From positions 434,001 through 498,000 of the forward strand of contig NZ_VKAC01000001.1 of the NCBI RefSeq assembly GCF_008041935.1: 64,000 nucleotides of DNA, in the 5' to 3' direction. This stretch comes from Quadrisphaera setariae. GTDB lineage: Bacteria; Actinomycetota; Actinomycetes; Actinomycetales; Quadrisphaeraceae. Positions 17,185-24,607 of this stretch are shown piece after piece. The notes beneath the pieces were generated by a model. It was not told the origin of the DNA and searched no databases. It saw only the letters and a list, made by a program, of their open reading frames with translations. The position numbers and the translations under genes were made by a program. How positions within the stretch are numbered: position 1 is the stretch's first letter; the number at the start of each line of letters is the position of its first letter.

Positions 17185-18164
17185 CAGCGGCGAGCGGGGA
17201 CGCGCGGGCGCGGCGCGGAGGTCGGGCCCGTCGTGCTCGCCGCGGGGACGGTGGCGCCGCGGTGCCTGCGCAGGGCCAGCGCCGGGGCGCCGCCGGGCGC
17301 GGGCAGCTGCAGGTAGGCCAGCCGCAGGGCCTCCTGCCGGCCGCGGCGCACCCCGTCGAGCACGAGACCCGAGGCCACCGCGACGCCACCGAGCAGGGCC
17401 GCCGCCAGCGGGGACCCGACCACCAGCGCGGCCACCACCACGGCGGCCGCGAGCGGCGCGTGCAGCACGAGCGGACGCTCGGCGTGCGCCAGGCGCACCA
17501 CCCAGCCGAGGATGCGCAGCCCGTCCCGGACCGTGCGCAGCTTGCTCTCGCTGCCCGCCGGGCGGTCCCGGAAGCCCACCGGCACCTCCACCTGCGGCAC
17601 GCGCATCGTCGAGGCGTGCACGGTGATCTCGGTCTCCACCTCGAAGCCGCGGCTGCGCGCCGGGAACGTCTTGACGAAGCGCCGCGACATGACGCGGTAG
17701 CCGCTGAGCATGTCGGTGGTGTCCGTGCCGAACAGCAGCCCCACGAGCCGGTTGAGCCCGCGGTTGCCGGCGGCGTGCCCCGGGCGGTAGGCGGTGCCGG
17801 AGCGGGCGCGGCGCGCACCCACCACGTGGTCGAACGGACCCGACAGCAGCACCTCGACGAGGTCGGCCACGGCGCGGGCGTCGTAGGTGTCGTCCCCGTC
17901 GACGAGCACGTACACGTCCGCCTCGACGTCGGCGAACGCCCGCCGCACCACGTTGCCCTTCCCCGGCGCCGGCTCGCGGCGCACCACCGCGCCGCGTGCG
18001 GCGGCGACGGCGGCGGTGCCGTCGGTGCTGGCGTTGTCGTAGACGTAGACGGTGGCGTCCGGGAGGGCTGCGCGCAGGTCGTCGACGACCGCGCCCACGG
18101 CCGCCGCCTCGTTGAAGCAGGGGACGACGACGGCGACCCGTCCGGCGCTGGGGGGCCACGTCAC
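17184..18164 (-). CDS. Family 2 glycosyltransferase (dolichol/polyprenyl-phosphate sugar synthase-like) with two C-terminal helices
   Basis: Protein of 326 residues. Residues ~8-230 form a GT-A domain: VAVVVPCFNEAAAVGAVVDDL at the nucleotide-binding start, NASTDGT, VLVDGDDTYD (metal-binding DxD type) and SGYRVMSRRFVKTFP, as in DPM1/GtrB-like polyprenyl-phosphate glycosyltransferases. Two helices near the C-terminus (~235-285) anchor it. The GTG start at 18164 has TAGGTT 5 nt upstream and TTGGGC 16 nt before that. A longer upstream open frame adds an implausible Arg/Pro-rich extension. It is coupled to the membrane protein downstream; it probably loads a sugar onto a polyprenyl-phosphate carrier. 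Confidence 0.88.
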   Translation of the reverse strand: MTWPPSAGRVAVVVPCFNEAAAVGAVVDDLRAALPDATVYVYDNASTDGTAAVAAARGAVVRREPAPGKGNVVRRAFADVEADVYVLVDGDDTYDARAVADLVEVLLSGPFDHVVGARRARSGTAYRPGHAAGNRGLNRLVGLLFGTDTTDMLSGYRVMSRRFVKTFPARSRGFEVETEITVHASTMRVPQVEVPVGFRDRPAGSESKLRTVRDGLRILGWVVRLAHAERPLVLHAPLAAAVVVAALVVGSPLAAALLGGVAVASGLVLDGVRRGRQEALRLAYLQLPAPGGAPALALRRHRGATVPAASTTGPTSAPRPRVPARR

Positions 18165-18197
18165 ACCGCAACCTAGCGCCGCGGACGCGCCGCCCAA
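18162..18197 (-). promoter_or_regulatory. Promoter of the GT2 gene (leaderless)
   Basis: Minus strand: -35 TTGGGC (18197-18192), 16-nt spacer, -10 TAGGTT (18175-18170), then 5 nt to the GTG at 18164. One of the few leaderless sites here with a recognisable -35. Confidence 0.55.
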
Positions 18198-18378
18198 GGG
18201 GGTTCGCCGCAAGTGCCCGCAGGACCTCGCAGCGATGTCGCCGACCGCTGCGGCGTGGCGCCGCAGCGCGGGGCCGTCGGTGTGCCACGGTCGAGGGGAG
18301 GTCCACCTGGGTGGTCCCGCCCGGGCTGGGACCGCGTCGACCAGGCGCCACCCCAGCACCACGTCAGGAGGACGGGCT

Positions 18379-19446
18379 GTGCGAACCACCGGTGTGAGGG
18401 TCGCGGCGATGGGCGCTGCCCTCCTCGCCTCGACCGTGCTGGGGACCGCCGGCGCCGCCAGCGCGGACACCACCACCACGACGGCGACGGCGACGGCGGG
18501 TGCGCCGGAGGTCCAGCGCCTCGCCGGTGACGACCGCATCGGCACCGCCATCGCCGTCAGCCAGGCCGTCTTCAGCGACGCCGACGGCGCCTACGCCGCC
18601 TTCGTGGCCTCCGCCGCCAGCTGGCCCGACGCGCTGGCCGCCAGCGCGCTCGCCGCGCAGTACGGCGCGCCGCTGCTGCTGGTGCCCGCCGACGGGCAGC
18701 TGCCCGCGTCCGTGCGCACCGAGCTGCACCGCCTCAAGGTGGAGCAGGTGTACGTGCTCGGAGGCGACAGGTCCGTCAGCGACAGGATCAGCGCCCAGCT
18801 CAGCGACCTCGCCGAGGTCAAGCGCTTCGACGGCAACGACAGGTACGACACCGCCGGCTACGCCGCCAGCGTGCTGGCCGACCCCGGCAAGCCCCTGTAC
18901 GTGGCCTCCGGCACGGGCTTCGCCGACGCCCTGGGCGGGGGCGCCGCTGCCGGCTCGGTCGGCGGGGCGCTCGTGCTCACCGACCCCGCGCGCCTGCCGT
19001 CGTCGCTGGCGGCCGACATCAAGACCCTCGCCCCCAGCAGCGTGGTCGTGCTCGGCGGGCCCGGCACCGTCTCCGATGCGGTGGTGGGCCAGATCAAGGC
19101 GCTGCTCCCCGGCACCTCCGTGACGCGCACCTACGGCGCTGACCGGTACGAGACCGCGGCGAGGGCCAGCGCCCAGGTGCACGTGGACGGCAGCCCGTCG
19201 ACGAAGGCCGCCGACGGCACCGAGACCCTCTCCGCGGTGATGCTCGCCAGCGGCACGAGCTTCCCCGACGGGCTGGCGGGCGCCGCCGTGGCCGGGCCCA
19301 GCGGCGTGCCGCTGCTCCTCACCACCAAGGACTGCGTGCCGGCCGCCACGCTGGCGGAGATCCGCCGGCTGCACGCGCAGCGCGTCGTCGTCCTGGGTGG
19401 CCCCACCGTGGTCGGCCCCGCGGCAGCCGCTCTCACCCCCTGCTGA
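18379..19446 (+). CDS. Secreted cell-wall-binding repeat 2 protein
   Basis: Protein of 355 residues made almost entirely of three cell-wall-binding repeat 2 (CWB2) units after a signal peptide (residues 1 to ~33, ending SAAS-type ASADT). Each unit shows the family pattern: R-L-x-G-x-D-R-x-x-T-A start (RLAGDDRIGTA, RFDGNDRYDTA, TYGADRYETA), a mid FPDALA-like motif (WPDALAASA, FADALGGG, FPDGLAGAA) and a closing VVLGG. In clostridial relatives this module anchors proteins to surface polymers. There is no catalytic domain. The GTG start has AGGAGG with 7-nt spacing. It faces the glycosidase gene, with a strong terminator between them. Confidence 0.9.
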   Translation: MRTTGVRVAAMGAALLASTVLGTAGAASADTTTTTATATAGAPEVQRLAGDDRIGTAIAVSQAVFSDADGAYAAFVASAASWPDALAASALAAQYGAPLLLVPADGQLPASVRTELHRLKVEQVYVLGGDRSVSDRISAQLSDLAEVKRFDGNDRYDTAGYAASVLADPGKPLYVASGTGFADALGGGAAAGSVGGALVLTDPARLPSSLAADIKTLAPSSVVVLGGPGTVSDAVVGQIKALLPGTSVTRTYGADRYETAARASAQVHVDGSPSTKAADGTETLSAVMLASGTSFPDGLAGAAVAGPSGVPLLLTTKDCVPAATLAEIRRLHAQRVVVLGGPTVVGPAAAALTPC

Positions 19447-19453
19447 GACGCGC

Positions 19454-19492
19454 CGACGGCCGAGGTCACCCCGGGGGTGGCCTCGGCCGTCG
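19454..19492. terminator. Bidirectional hairpin terminator
   Basis: Perfect 12-bp arms (19454-19465 with 19481-19492) extend inward through TCACCCC/GGGGGTGG to a very short loop. It lies between the convergent cell-wall-binding and glycosidase genes. Confidence 0.8.
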
Positions 19493-19503
19493 CCGTCAGG
19501 GGG

Positions 19504-21213
19504 TCAGCTCTTGGTGAGCGTGATGCTGTCGAGCTCGGCGTAGCCGCTGCCGCCCGCGAAGTTCGGCGAGCCCTTGGCCAGGCGGATGACGTTGTAGCCG
19601 GCCTTGAGGTCCAGACCGGCGCTCGCCGTGGCGTTCGTGGTGAAGGTGCCCCACGAGCCGGTGGGCGGGTAGGAGATCGTCGAGAAGGCGCTGCCGTTGT
19701 AGGCCAGGCCCTGCGTCGCGGTGGAGGTGCCGCCGTTGGCGTAGCGGACGCCCATCGTGTACTTCCCGGCGGTGGGCACGTTGACGACGAAGTCGACGAA
19801 GCTGTCCTTGCGGGCGTCCCCGGTGCCGTCGATGCGGCCGACGTAGCCGCCGTTGGAGGCGCTGGCCGAGGTGAGGCGCTCGGCGTTGACCACGGTGGCG
19901 TTCTCCGCCTCGTACGTCTGCGTGCTCACCGCACCGCCGACCGGGGTCACGAGCACCTGGTAGGCGCCGAGGTAGTCCTGGTCCTTGATCGGCACCGTGA
20001 TGGACCCGTTGGTCACCGTGTACGTGGACGACGAGACCTGCGTGGGTGCGTCGACGTTGCTCTTGCGCCCGGACTTGGGCGTGTAGTTCACGGTCACCTG
20101 CACCTGGGAGCCCAGCGGCGCCAGGCCGTTGATCTTGACGTTGTTGGTGCCGTACACGCCACCGGCCACCACGTTCACGGTCTTGCGGACGGCGTCGTAA
20201 GAAGCGACGCCGTCGAAGTCTCCTGAGGGAGTGGTCTTGACGACGTTGCCGCTCTGGTCGGCGAGCCACTTGTAGACCCAGTAGCTGCCGGTGGGCTTGT
20301 CGTTCCAGATCAGGCCGCCGATGGTCCCGGACTCGTACCAGTAGGCGCGCTCGGCGTCACGGACGCCGCTGCGCTCGAACGCGGCCACCAGGTGGACGGC
20401 CACGGACGGGTCGTCGACCTGGTTGGGAGAGCCGTACTCGTTGATGGAGATGGGCCGGGGGGAGATGCCCAGCTGCTTCTCGATGGCGCGGTAGTCGGCC
20501 ACGTGGGCCGCCACGGAGTTCCAGCCGCCGTCGTCGAGCTCGTGCCACGAGGCGACGTCGGGGACGGTGCCGCTGGCCTTCTGCGCGGTCATGAAGCTGA
20601 GCATGAGGTCGTGGTCGTACTTGCTGAAGCTCGGTCCGACGATCGGGGTGACGGCGTCCTTGGCCCTCACGATCTTCGCGATCCGCGCGAAGCCGTCGTT
20701 GAAGGGACCGGCCTTGGCGGTGTCCCAGGTCCAGTCGGGCTCGTTCCAGAGCTCCCACCCGTTGACGTTGGTGAGGTCCTGGCGGTCGAGCCGCTGCTGG
20801 ACCATCGTGTTCACCTTGGCGGTGAGGTCGTCCCAGCTCACCCACTTGTAGGGGAAGTCCGGGTAGATGTCCGGGACGCGGATCTGCTGCTGCGCGCCGG
20901 CGCTCACGGCGGTCTGGCCGATCTTCAGGGCGTCACCCGTGGGCGTGGTGGCGCCGTTGCCCAGCTGCTGCACGCCCGGTGGTGGCTGCGTCAGCTGGTT
21001 CAGGTGCAGCGCCGGCAGCAGCGACGGGTCGGGGTCGGTGGGGGTGGCCAGGGCGTACAGACCGCCGTTGCCGACGCGGGTGACGGTGCGGACCGAGCTG
21101 CCGACGTCGACGGTCAGGGTGTTCCCGTCGGCCAGCGCTGCGGGCGCGGGGACGAGGAGGGCTGCGGCGAGCAGTCCGGTGGTGGCCAGAGAGGTGGTGG
21201 TGTGCTTCCTCAT
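19504..21213 (-). CDS. Secreted clan GH-A glycoside hydrolase with C-terminal CBM6/35-like domain
   Basis: Protein of 569 residues. The signal peptide ends at ...PAALA-DG (about residue 29). Residues ~40-330 look like a (beta/alpha)8 glycosidase: WNEPDW supplies the acid/base E158 and SINEYG the candidate nucleophile E259, the clan GH-A arrangement (GH39/GH5-like; exact family not assigned). A linker beta domain follows (~330-430). From YEAENATV (about 437) to the C-terminus is a carbohydrate-binding module of the CBM6/35 type (GYVGRIDG, VRYANGG, LDSITL). The ATG is preceded by AAGGAG. As last gene of the LacI-controlled locus it probably releases the sugar the ABC importer takes up. Two hairpins separate it from the permease gene. 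Confidence 0.82.
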   Translation of the reverse strand: MRKHTTTSLATTGLLAAALLVPAPAALADGNTLTVDVGSSVRTVTRVGNGGLYALATPTDPDPSLLPALHLNQLTQPPPGVQQLGNGATTPTGDALKIGQTAVSAGAQQQIRVPDIYPDFPYKWVSWDDLTAKVNTMVQQRLDRQDLTNVNGWELWNEPDWTWDTAKAGPFNDGFARIAKIVRAKDAVTPIVGPSFSKYDHDLMLSFMTAQKASGTVPDVASWHELDDGGWNSVAAHVADYRAIEKQLGISPRPISINEYGSPNQVDDPSVAVHLVAAFERSGVRDAERAYWYESGTIGGLIWNDKPTGSYWVYKWLADQSGNVVKTTPSGDFDGVASYDAVRKTVNVVAGGVYGTNNVKINGLAPLGSQVQVTVNYTPKSGRKSNVDAPTQVSSSTYTVTNGSITVPIKDQDYLGAYQVLVTPVGGAVSTQTYEAENATVVNAERLTSASASNGGYVGRIDGTGDARKDSFVDFVVNVPTAGKYTMGVRYANGGTSTATQGLAYNGSAFSTISYPPTGSWGTFTTNATASAGLDLKAGYNVIRLAKGSPNFAGGSGYAELDSITLTKS

Positions 21214-21239
21214 CGGTGGCTCCTTCGCCAGTCGGTGCT

Positions 21240-21259
21240 GGCGGCGCGAGAGCGCCGCC
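21240..21259. terminator. Short GC hairpin in permease-glycosidase gap
   Basis: Perfect 8-bp stem GGCGGCGC/GCGCCGCC with a 4-nt loop. Together with the hairpin at 21301 it may terminate part of the operon transcript or stabilise the upstream mRNA. Confidence 0.45.
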
Positions 21260-21300
21260 TGGCCTCGCGCCCGCTGGGGGAGGACGCGAGGGGTGTGAGG

Positions 21301-21348
21301 GCCGCCGGGCGGGGAGCGAGCCTGGGGGACGGCGTCCCGCCCGGCGGC
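21301..21348. terminator. Hairpin after the MalG-type permease gene
   Basis: Perfect 13-bp arms (21301-21313 with 21336-21348) around a 22-nt loop, 15 nt after the permease stop on the minus strand. Probably a partial terminator or RNA-stability element before the glycosidase gene. Confidence 0.6.
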
Positions 21349-21362
21349 GGCCTGGGGGGCCG

Positions 21363-22214
21363 TCAGTCCTTGACGGCTCCGGCGGTGACGCCGGCCGCGA
21401 CGTAGCGCTGCGCCAGGACGAGCAGCACGGCGGCGGGGACGGAGGCGACCACGGCGGTGGCCATGATCGAGCCCCACTCCTGGTTGTTGTTGCCGATGTA
21501 GCGGTAGATGCCCATGGTGATCGGCTGCAGCTTCGAGCCGGACGCGAGCGTCGAGGCGAAGATGAAGTCCGACCACGCCCACAGGAACGCGAACAGCGAC
21601 ACCGTCACGGTGGCGTTGCGGCTGACCGGCAGGACGACGGACACGAAGGTGCGCCAGGTGCTGGCGCCGTCGACGCGGGCGGCAGCCATGAGCTCGTCGG
21701 GGATCCCGCTCATGAACGCCGTGTAGATGAGCACGCCGAACGGCACCGCGATGGTCGAGTCGGCCAGCACCAGCCCGGGGATCGTGTTGAGCACGCCCAG
21801 CTTGATGAAGGCGGCGTAGAACCCGATCGCCATGATGATGCCGGGGATCATCTGGGCCACGAGCAGCGCGAAGTTCAGCACCCCCCCTCCGCGGGGGCGC
21901 AGCTTGGCCAGCGCGTACCCGGCGGGGGCGGCGAGCACCAGCGTCAGCGCCACGGTGGCCACGCCGATGAGCAGGCTGGTGCCGAGGTAGGGCAGCTGGT
22001 CGCGCAGCACGGCCCGGTAGCCGTCGAGGGTCCCGTGCAGCGGGAACAGCGCCGGAGGGGTGCGGCGCATGTCCTGGGTGCGGGTGAAGGAGACGTTCAC
22101 CATCCAGTAGACGGGGAAGAGCATCACCGCGGTGAGGACCAGGCCGAGCGCCGTCTTGGCGCCGCGCCGGGTGGCGGGGGACAGCGTGCTCCCGCGGCTG
22201 GTGGTGGTGCTCAC
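21363..22214 (-). CDS. Sugar ABC transporter permease, MalG type (second importer)
   Basis: Permease of 283 residues with six helices; the EAA-type loop is AAARVDGASTWRTFVSVVLP and the end is RYVAAGVTAGAVKD, matching the permease at 3830-4726. The GTG start overlaps the stop of the MalF-type gene. It forms the importer with the next two upstream genes, again without a local ATPase. The gene is followed by a 13-bp hairpin, so its transcript end may be separate from that of the glycosidase gene. Confidence 0.9.
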   Translation of the reverse strand: MSTTTSRGSTLSPATRRGAKTALGLVLTAVMLFPVYWMVNVSFTRTQDMRRTPPALFPLHGTLDGYRAVLRDQLPYLGTSLLIGVATVALTLVLAAPAGYALAKLRPRGGGVLNFALLVAQMIPGIIMAIGFYAAFIKLGVLNTIPGLVLADSTIAVPFGVLIYTAFMSGIPDELMAAARVDGASTWRTFVSVVLPVSRNATVTVSLFAFLWAWSDFIFASTLASGSKLQPITMGIYRYIGNNNQEWGSIMATAVVASVPAAVLLVLAQRYVAAGVTAGAVKD

Positions 22215-23227
22215 GAGTTCTCCTGCCGGTGCTGGGCGCGGATGTAGACCAGGCCGGCCACGAGCGCCATGAGGATGAGCAGGGTGCTGATCGCGGACCC
22301 GGTGCCGAAGCGGGGGAGGACGTTGCCGAAGCTCTCCTGGTAGGACCAGGTGGCGAAGGTCTGCGAGGAGTCGCCAGGCCCGCCCCGGGTCATGATCCAG
22401 ATGATGTCGAAGACCTTGAGCGTGTAGACGAGGCCCAGGAGCAGCGTGATGGCGCTGACCGGGCGCAGCAGCGGGAACGTGATGCGCCAGAACTTCTGCC
22501 AGGCGCCGGCGCCGTCCAGCGAGGCGGCCTCGTAGATGTCACCGGGGATCGACTGCAGCCCGCTGTAGACGATGACGAGGTTGAACGGGATGCCGATCCA
22601 GATGTTCGCCACGATCACCGAGACCAGCGCCCACTGCGGCGACGTCAGCCAGTTCACCGGGCTGACGCCCACCAGGGAGAGGGCGTAGTTGACGACGCCG
22701 GAGTCGCTGTTGAGCATCCACGCCCACGTGGAGGCCGAGACGATGAGCGGCAGCAGCCAGGGCACGAGGAACAGCGCCCTCAGCGTGGTGGAGAGCTTGA
22801 AGTTCTGGAAGAAGAACACCGCCAGCGCCATCCCGAGGGCGAACTGCACGCCGATCGAGACGAACGTGAAGACCAGCGTGTGTCCCAGGGCCGGCCAGAA
22901 GGTCGGGTCCTGGAAGACCTTGACGTAGTTGGCGAAGTCGTTGAACTGCGCGCCGCCCTGCACGAACGACCTGACGGTGTAGTCCCGCAGGGACAGGTCG
23001 AAGTTGCGGTACAGCGGCACCGCGTAGAACGCGACCAGGTAGACCACCACGGGGGCGGCGAACGCCCACGCGGTGAGCTGGCTGACCGACGCGGGCGAAC
23101 GACGCCTGCCGCCCGCCCGGGGACGGGACCCGCCGGAGCGGGTCCCGTCCTGCGACGCCCGGCCGGACGGCTGAGCGCCGGCCCCCTGGCGGGAGCCCGC
23201 GCCCCCGCCCTGCTCGAGCGTCCTCAT
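22211..23227 (-). CDS. Sugar ABC transporter permease, MalF type (second importer)
   Basis: Permease of 338 residues. About 45 residues of Gly/Arg/Ser-rich cytoplasmic sequence come first, then six helices with the loop EAASLDGAGAWQKFWRITFP. The ATG starts 1 nt after the stop of the binding-protein gene. The sequence is recognisably homologous to the permease at 2844-3827 (shared LVPWLLPLI and IWIGIPF/VWVGIPF segments), so the two importers are paralogous systems. Confidence 0.9.
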   Translation of the reverse strand: MRTLEQGGGAGSRQGAGAQPSGRASQDGTRSGGSRPRAGGRRRSPASVSQLTAWAFAAPVVVYLVAFYAVPLYRNFDLSLRDYTVRSFVQGGAQFNDFANYVKVFQDPTFWPALGHTLVFTFVSIGVQFALGMALAVFFFQNFKLSTTLRALFLVPWLLPLIVSASTWAWMLNSDSGVVNYALSLVGVSPVNWLTSPQWALVSVIVANIWIGIPFNLVIVYSGLQSIPGDIYEAASLDGAGAWQKFWRITFPLLRPVSAITLLLGLVYTLKVFDIIWIMTRGGPGDSSQTFATWSYQESFGNVLPRFGTGSAISTLLILMALVAGLVYIRAQHRQENS

Positions 23228-23228
23228 G

Positions 23229-24515
23229 TCAGCTGGTCGCCGAGGCTGCGGCGGTCTGCGCGTCCGACATCGCCTGCTGCGGGGTTTTCGAGCCGGACAG
23301 CGCGGCCTGCACCGCGTCCCACAGCTGCTCGGAGATCTTGGGGTACTTGGTGCCGAGGTTGTCGCTGGTGCGGCCCTTGGCGCCCTGCACGGCCTCGACC
23401 CACGGCTTGAGCTCGGGGTCGGCCGCCTGCTTCTCCTGCACGGCCTGGGTCGCGCCGATGTACGACAGCGTCGTGTCGGTGGCCAGGGCGTTGTCGGGGC
23501 TGGTCAGGCAGCTGATGAGCTTGCTGGTGGTGGCGTACCGCGCCGTGTCGGTCTGCACGGGCGCGGCGGCGAACTCGCCACCGGTGGGGGCGGGAGCCAC
23601 ACCGCCGTTCTCGGCGGGGATCGGGATGACGCCCCACTCGAAGCCGGTCTTCTTGGCGTTGCCCAGCTGCCAGGTGCCGTTCTCGGAGAAGGCGTAGTCG
23701 CCGGTGGCGAACTCCTGCCAGCTGGTGGTCTGGGTGTTGTTGAGCACCGAGTTGGGGGCGTAGCCCTTGTCCAGCCAGTCCTTCCACAGGCTCAGCGCCG
23801 CGACGCCCTGGCTCGAGTCGAGCTTGGTCAGGTCGGCGCCGGAGCCCCAGAACCACGGCAGGAACTGGAAGGAGCCCTCCTCGGTGCCGATGGCGGAGAA
23901 GGTGATGCCCTTCTTGCCGGCGGCCTTCACCTTCTCCAGCGCCGCGGTCAGGCTGGCCCAGTCCTTGACGCTGGCCGGGTCGACCCCGGCGGCGTCCAGG
24001 ACGGCCTTGTTGTAGTAGAGCGACAGCGTGTTCGCCCCGATCGGCACGCCGTACGTCTTGCCGTCCACCTCGCCCGCGGCGATGAGGTTCTTCTCGAAGG
24101 CGGAGGTGTCCAGGCCGAGGGTCTGGGTGTCGGTGAGCGCGCCGGCGTCGGCCAGCGTGGAGATGACGGGGTTGTCGATGAGGATGACGTCGGGCGAGGT
24201 GCCCTGCTGGGCAGCGAGCAGCGCCTTGTTGGTGAGGTCCGTGGTGTCGTACCCGGTGCGCTTGACGGTGACGCCGTTGTCGGTGCCGCACTTCTGCAGC
24301 AGCTTGACCCAGTCCGAGGAGTCGTCGAACTGGGGGTACGGGTCCCAGACGGTGTAGGTGCCGCTCGCGGCGGCTCCGGATCCGGAGGCACCGGCGTCGC
24401 TGGTGCCGGTGGAGCCGCCGCCGCAGGCCGACAGGGCCAGGGTGGTCACGGCGGCCAGGGCGACGGCCACGGAGGTCCGGCGCGCCCTGCGGGTGGGGGA
24501 GGTCTGCGTCTTCAC
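23229..24515 (-). CDS. Sugar ABC transporter, lipoprotein substrate-binding protein (second importer)
   Basis: Family 1 solute-binding lipoprotein of 428 residues with lipobox LSAC (Cys31) and a Gly/Ser/Thr linker. Landmarks include PDVILIDNPV, YGVPIGANTLSLYYNKAVLD and FATGDYAFSENGTWQ. The GTG start at 24515 is chosen for AGAGAGGA about 8 nt upstream; the longer open frame lacks such a site. It lies 93 nt downstream of GH127. The neighbouring GH127 suggests an arabinose- or arabino-oligosaccharide-type ligand, by inference. Confidence 0.9.
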   Translation of the reverse strand: MKTQTSPTRRARRTSVAVALAAVTTLALSACGGGSTGTSDAGASGSGAAASGTYTVWDPYPQFDDSSDWVKLLQKCGTDNGVTVKRTGYDTTDLTNKALLAAQQGTSPDVILIDNPVISTLADAGALTDTQTLGLDTSAFEKNLIAAGEVDGKTYGVPIGANTLSLYYNKAVLDAAGVDPASVKDWASLTAALEKVKAAGKKGITFSAIGTEEGSFQFLPWFWGSGADLTKLDSSQGVAALSLWKDWLDKGYAPNSVLNNTQTTSWQEFATGDYAFSENGTWQLGNAKKTGFEWGVIPIPAENGGVAPAPTGGEFAAAPVQTDTARYATTSKLISCLTSPDNALATDTTLSYIGATQAVQEKQAADPELKPWVEAVQGAKGRTSDNLGTKYPKISEQLWDAVQAALSGSKTPQQAMSDAQTAAASATS

Positions 24516-24607
24516 GGTGTTTCCTCTCTGAAACAAGGTGGTGCGGTGCTGGTCGAGCAGGGCGCTCGCAGCGTTCGTGGGGCCGGGTGGCGCAGCGGCG
24601 AGCTGGG

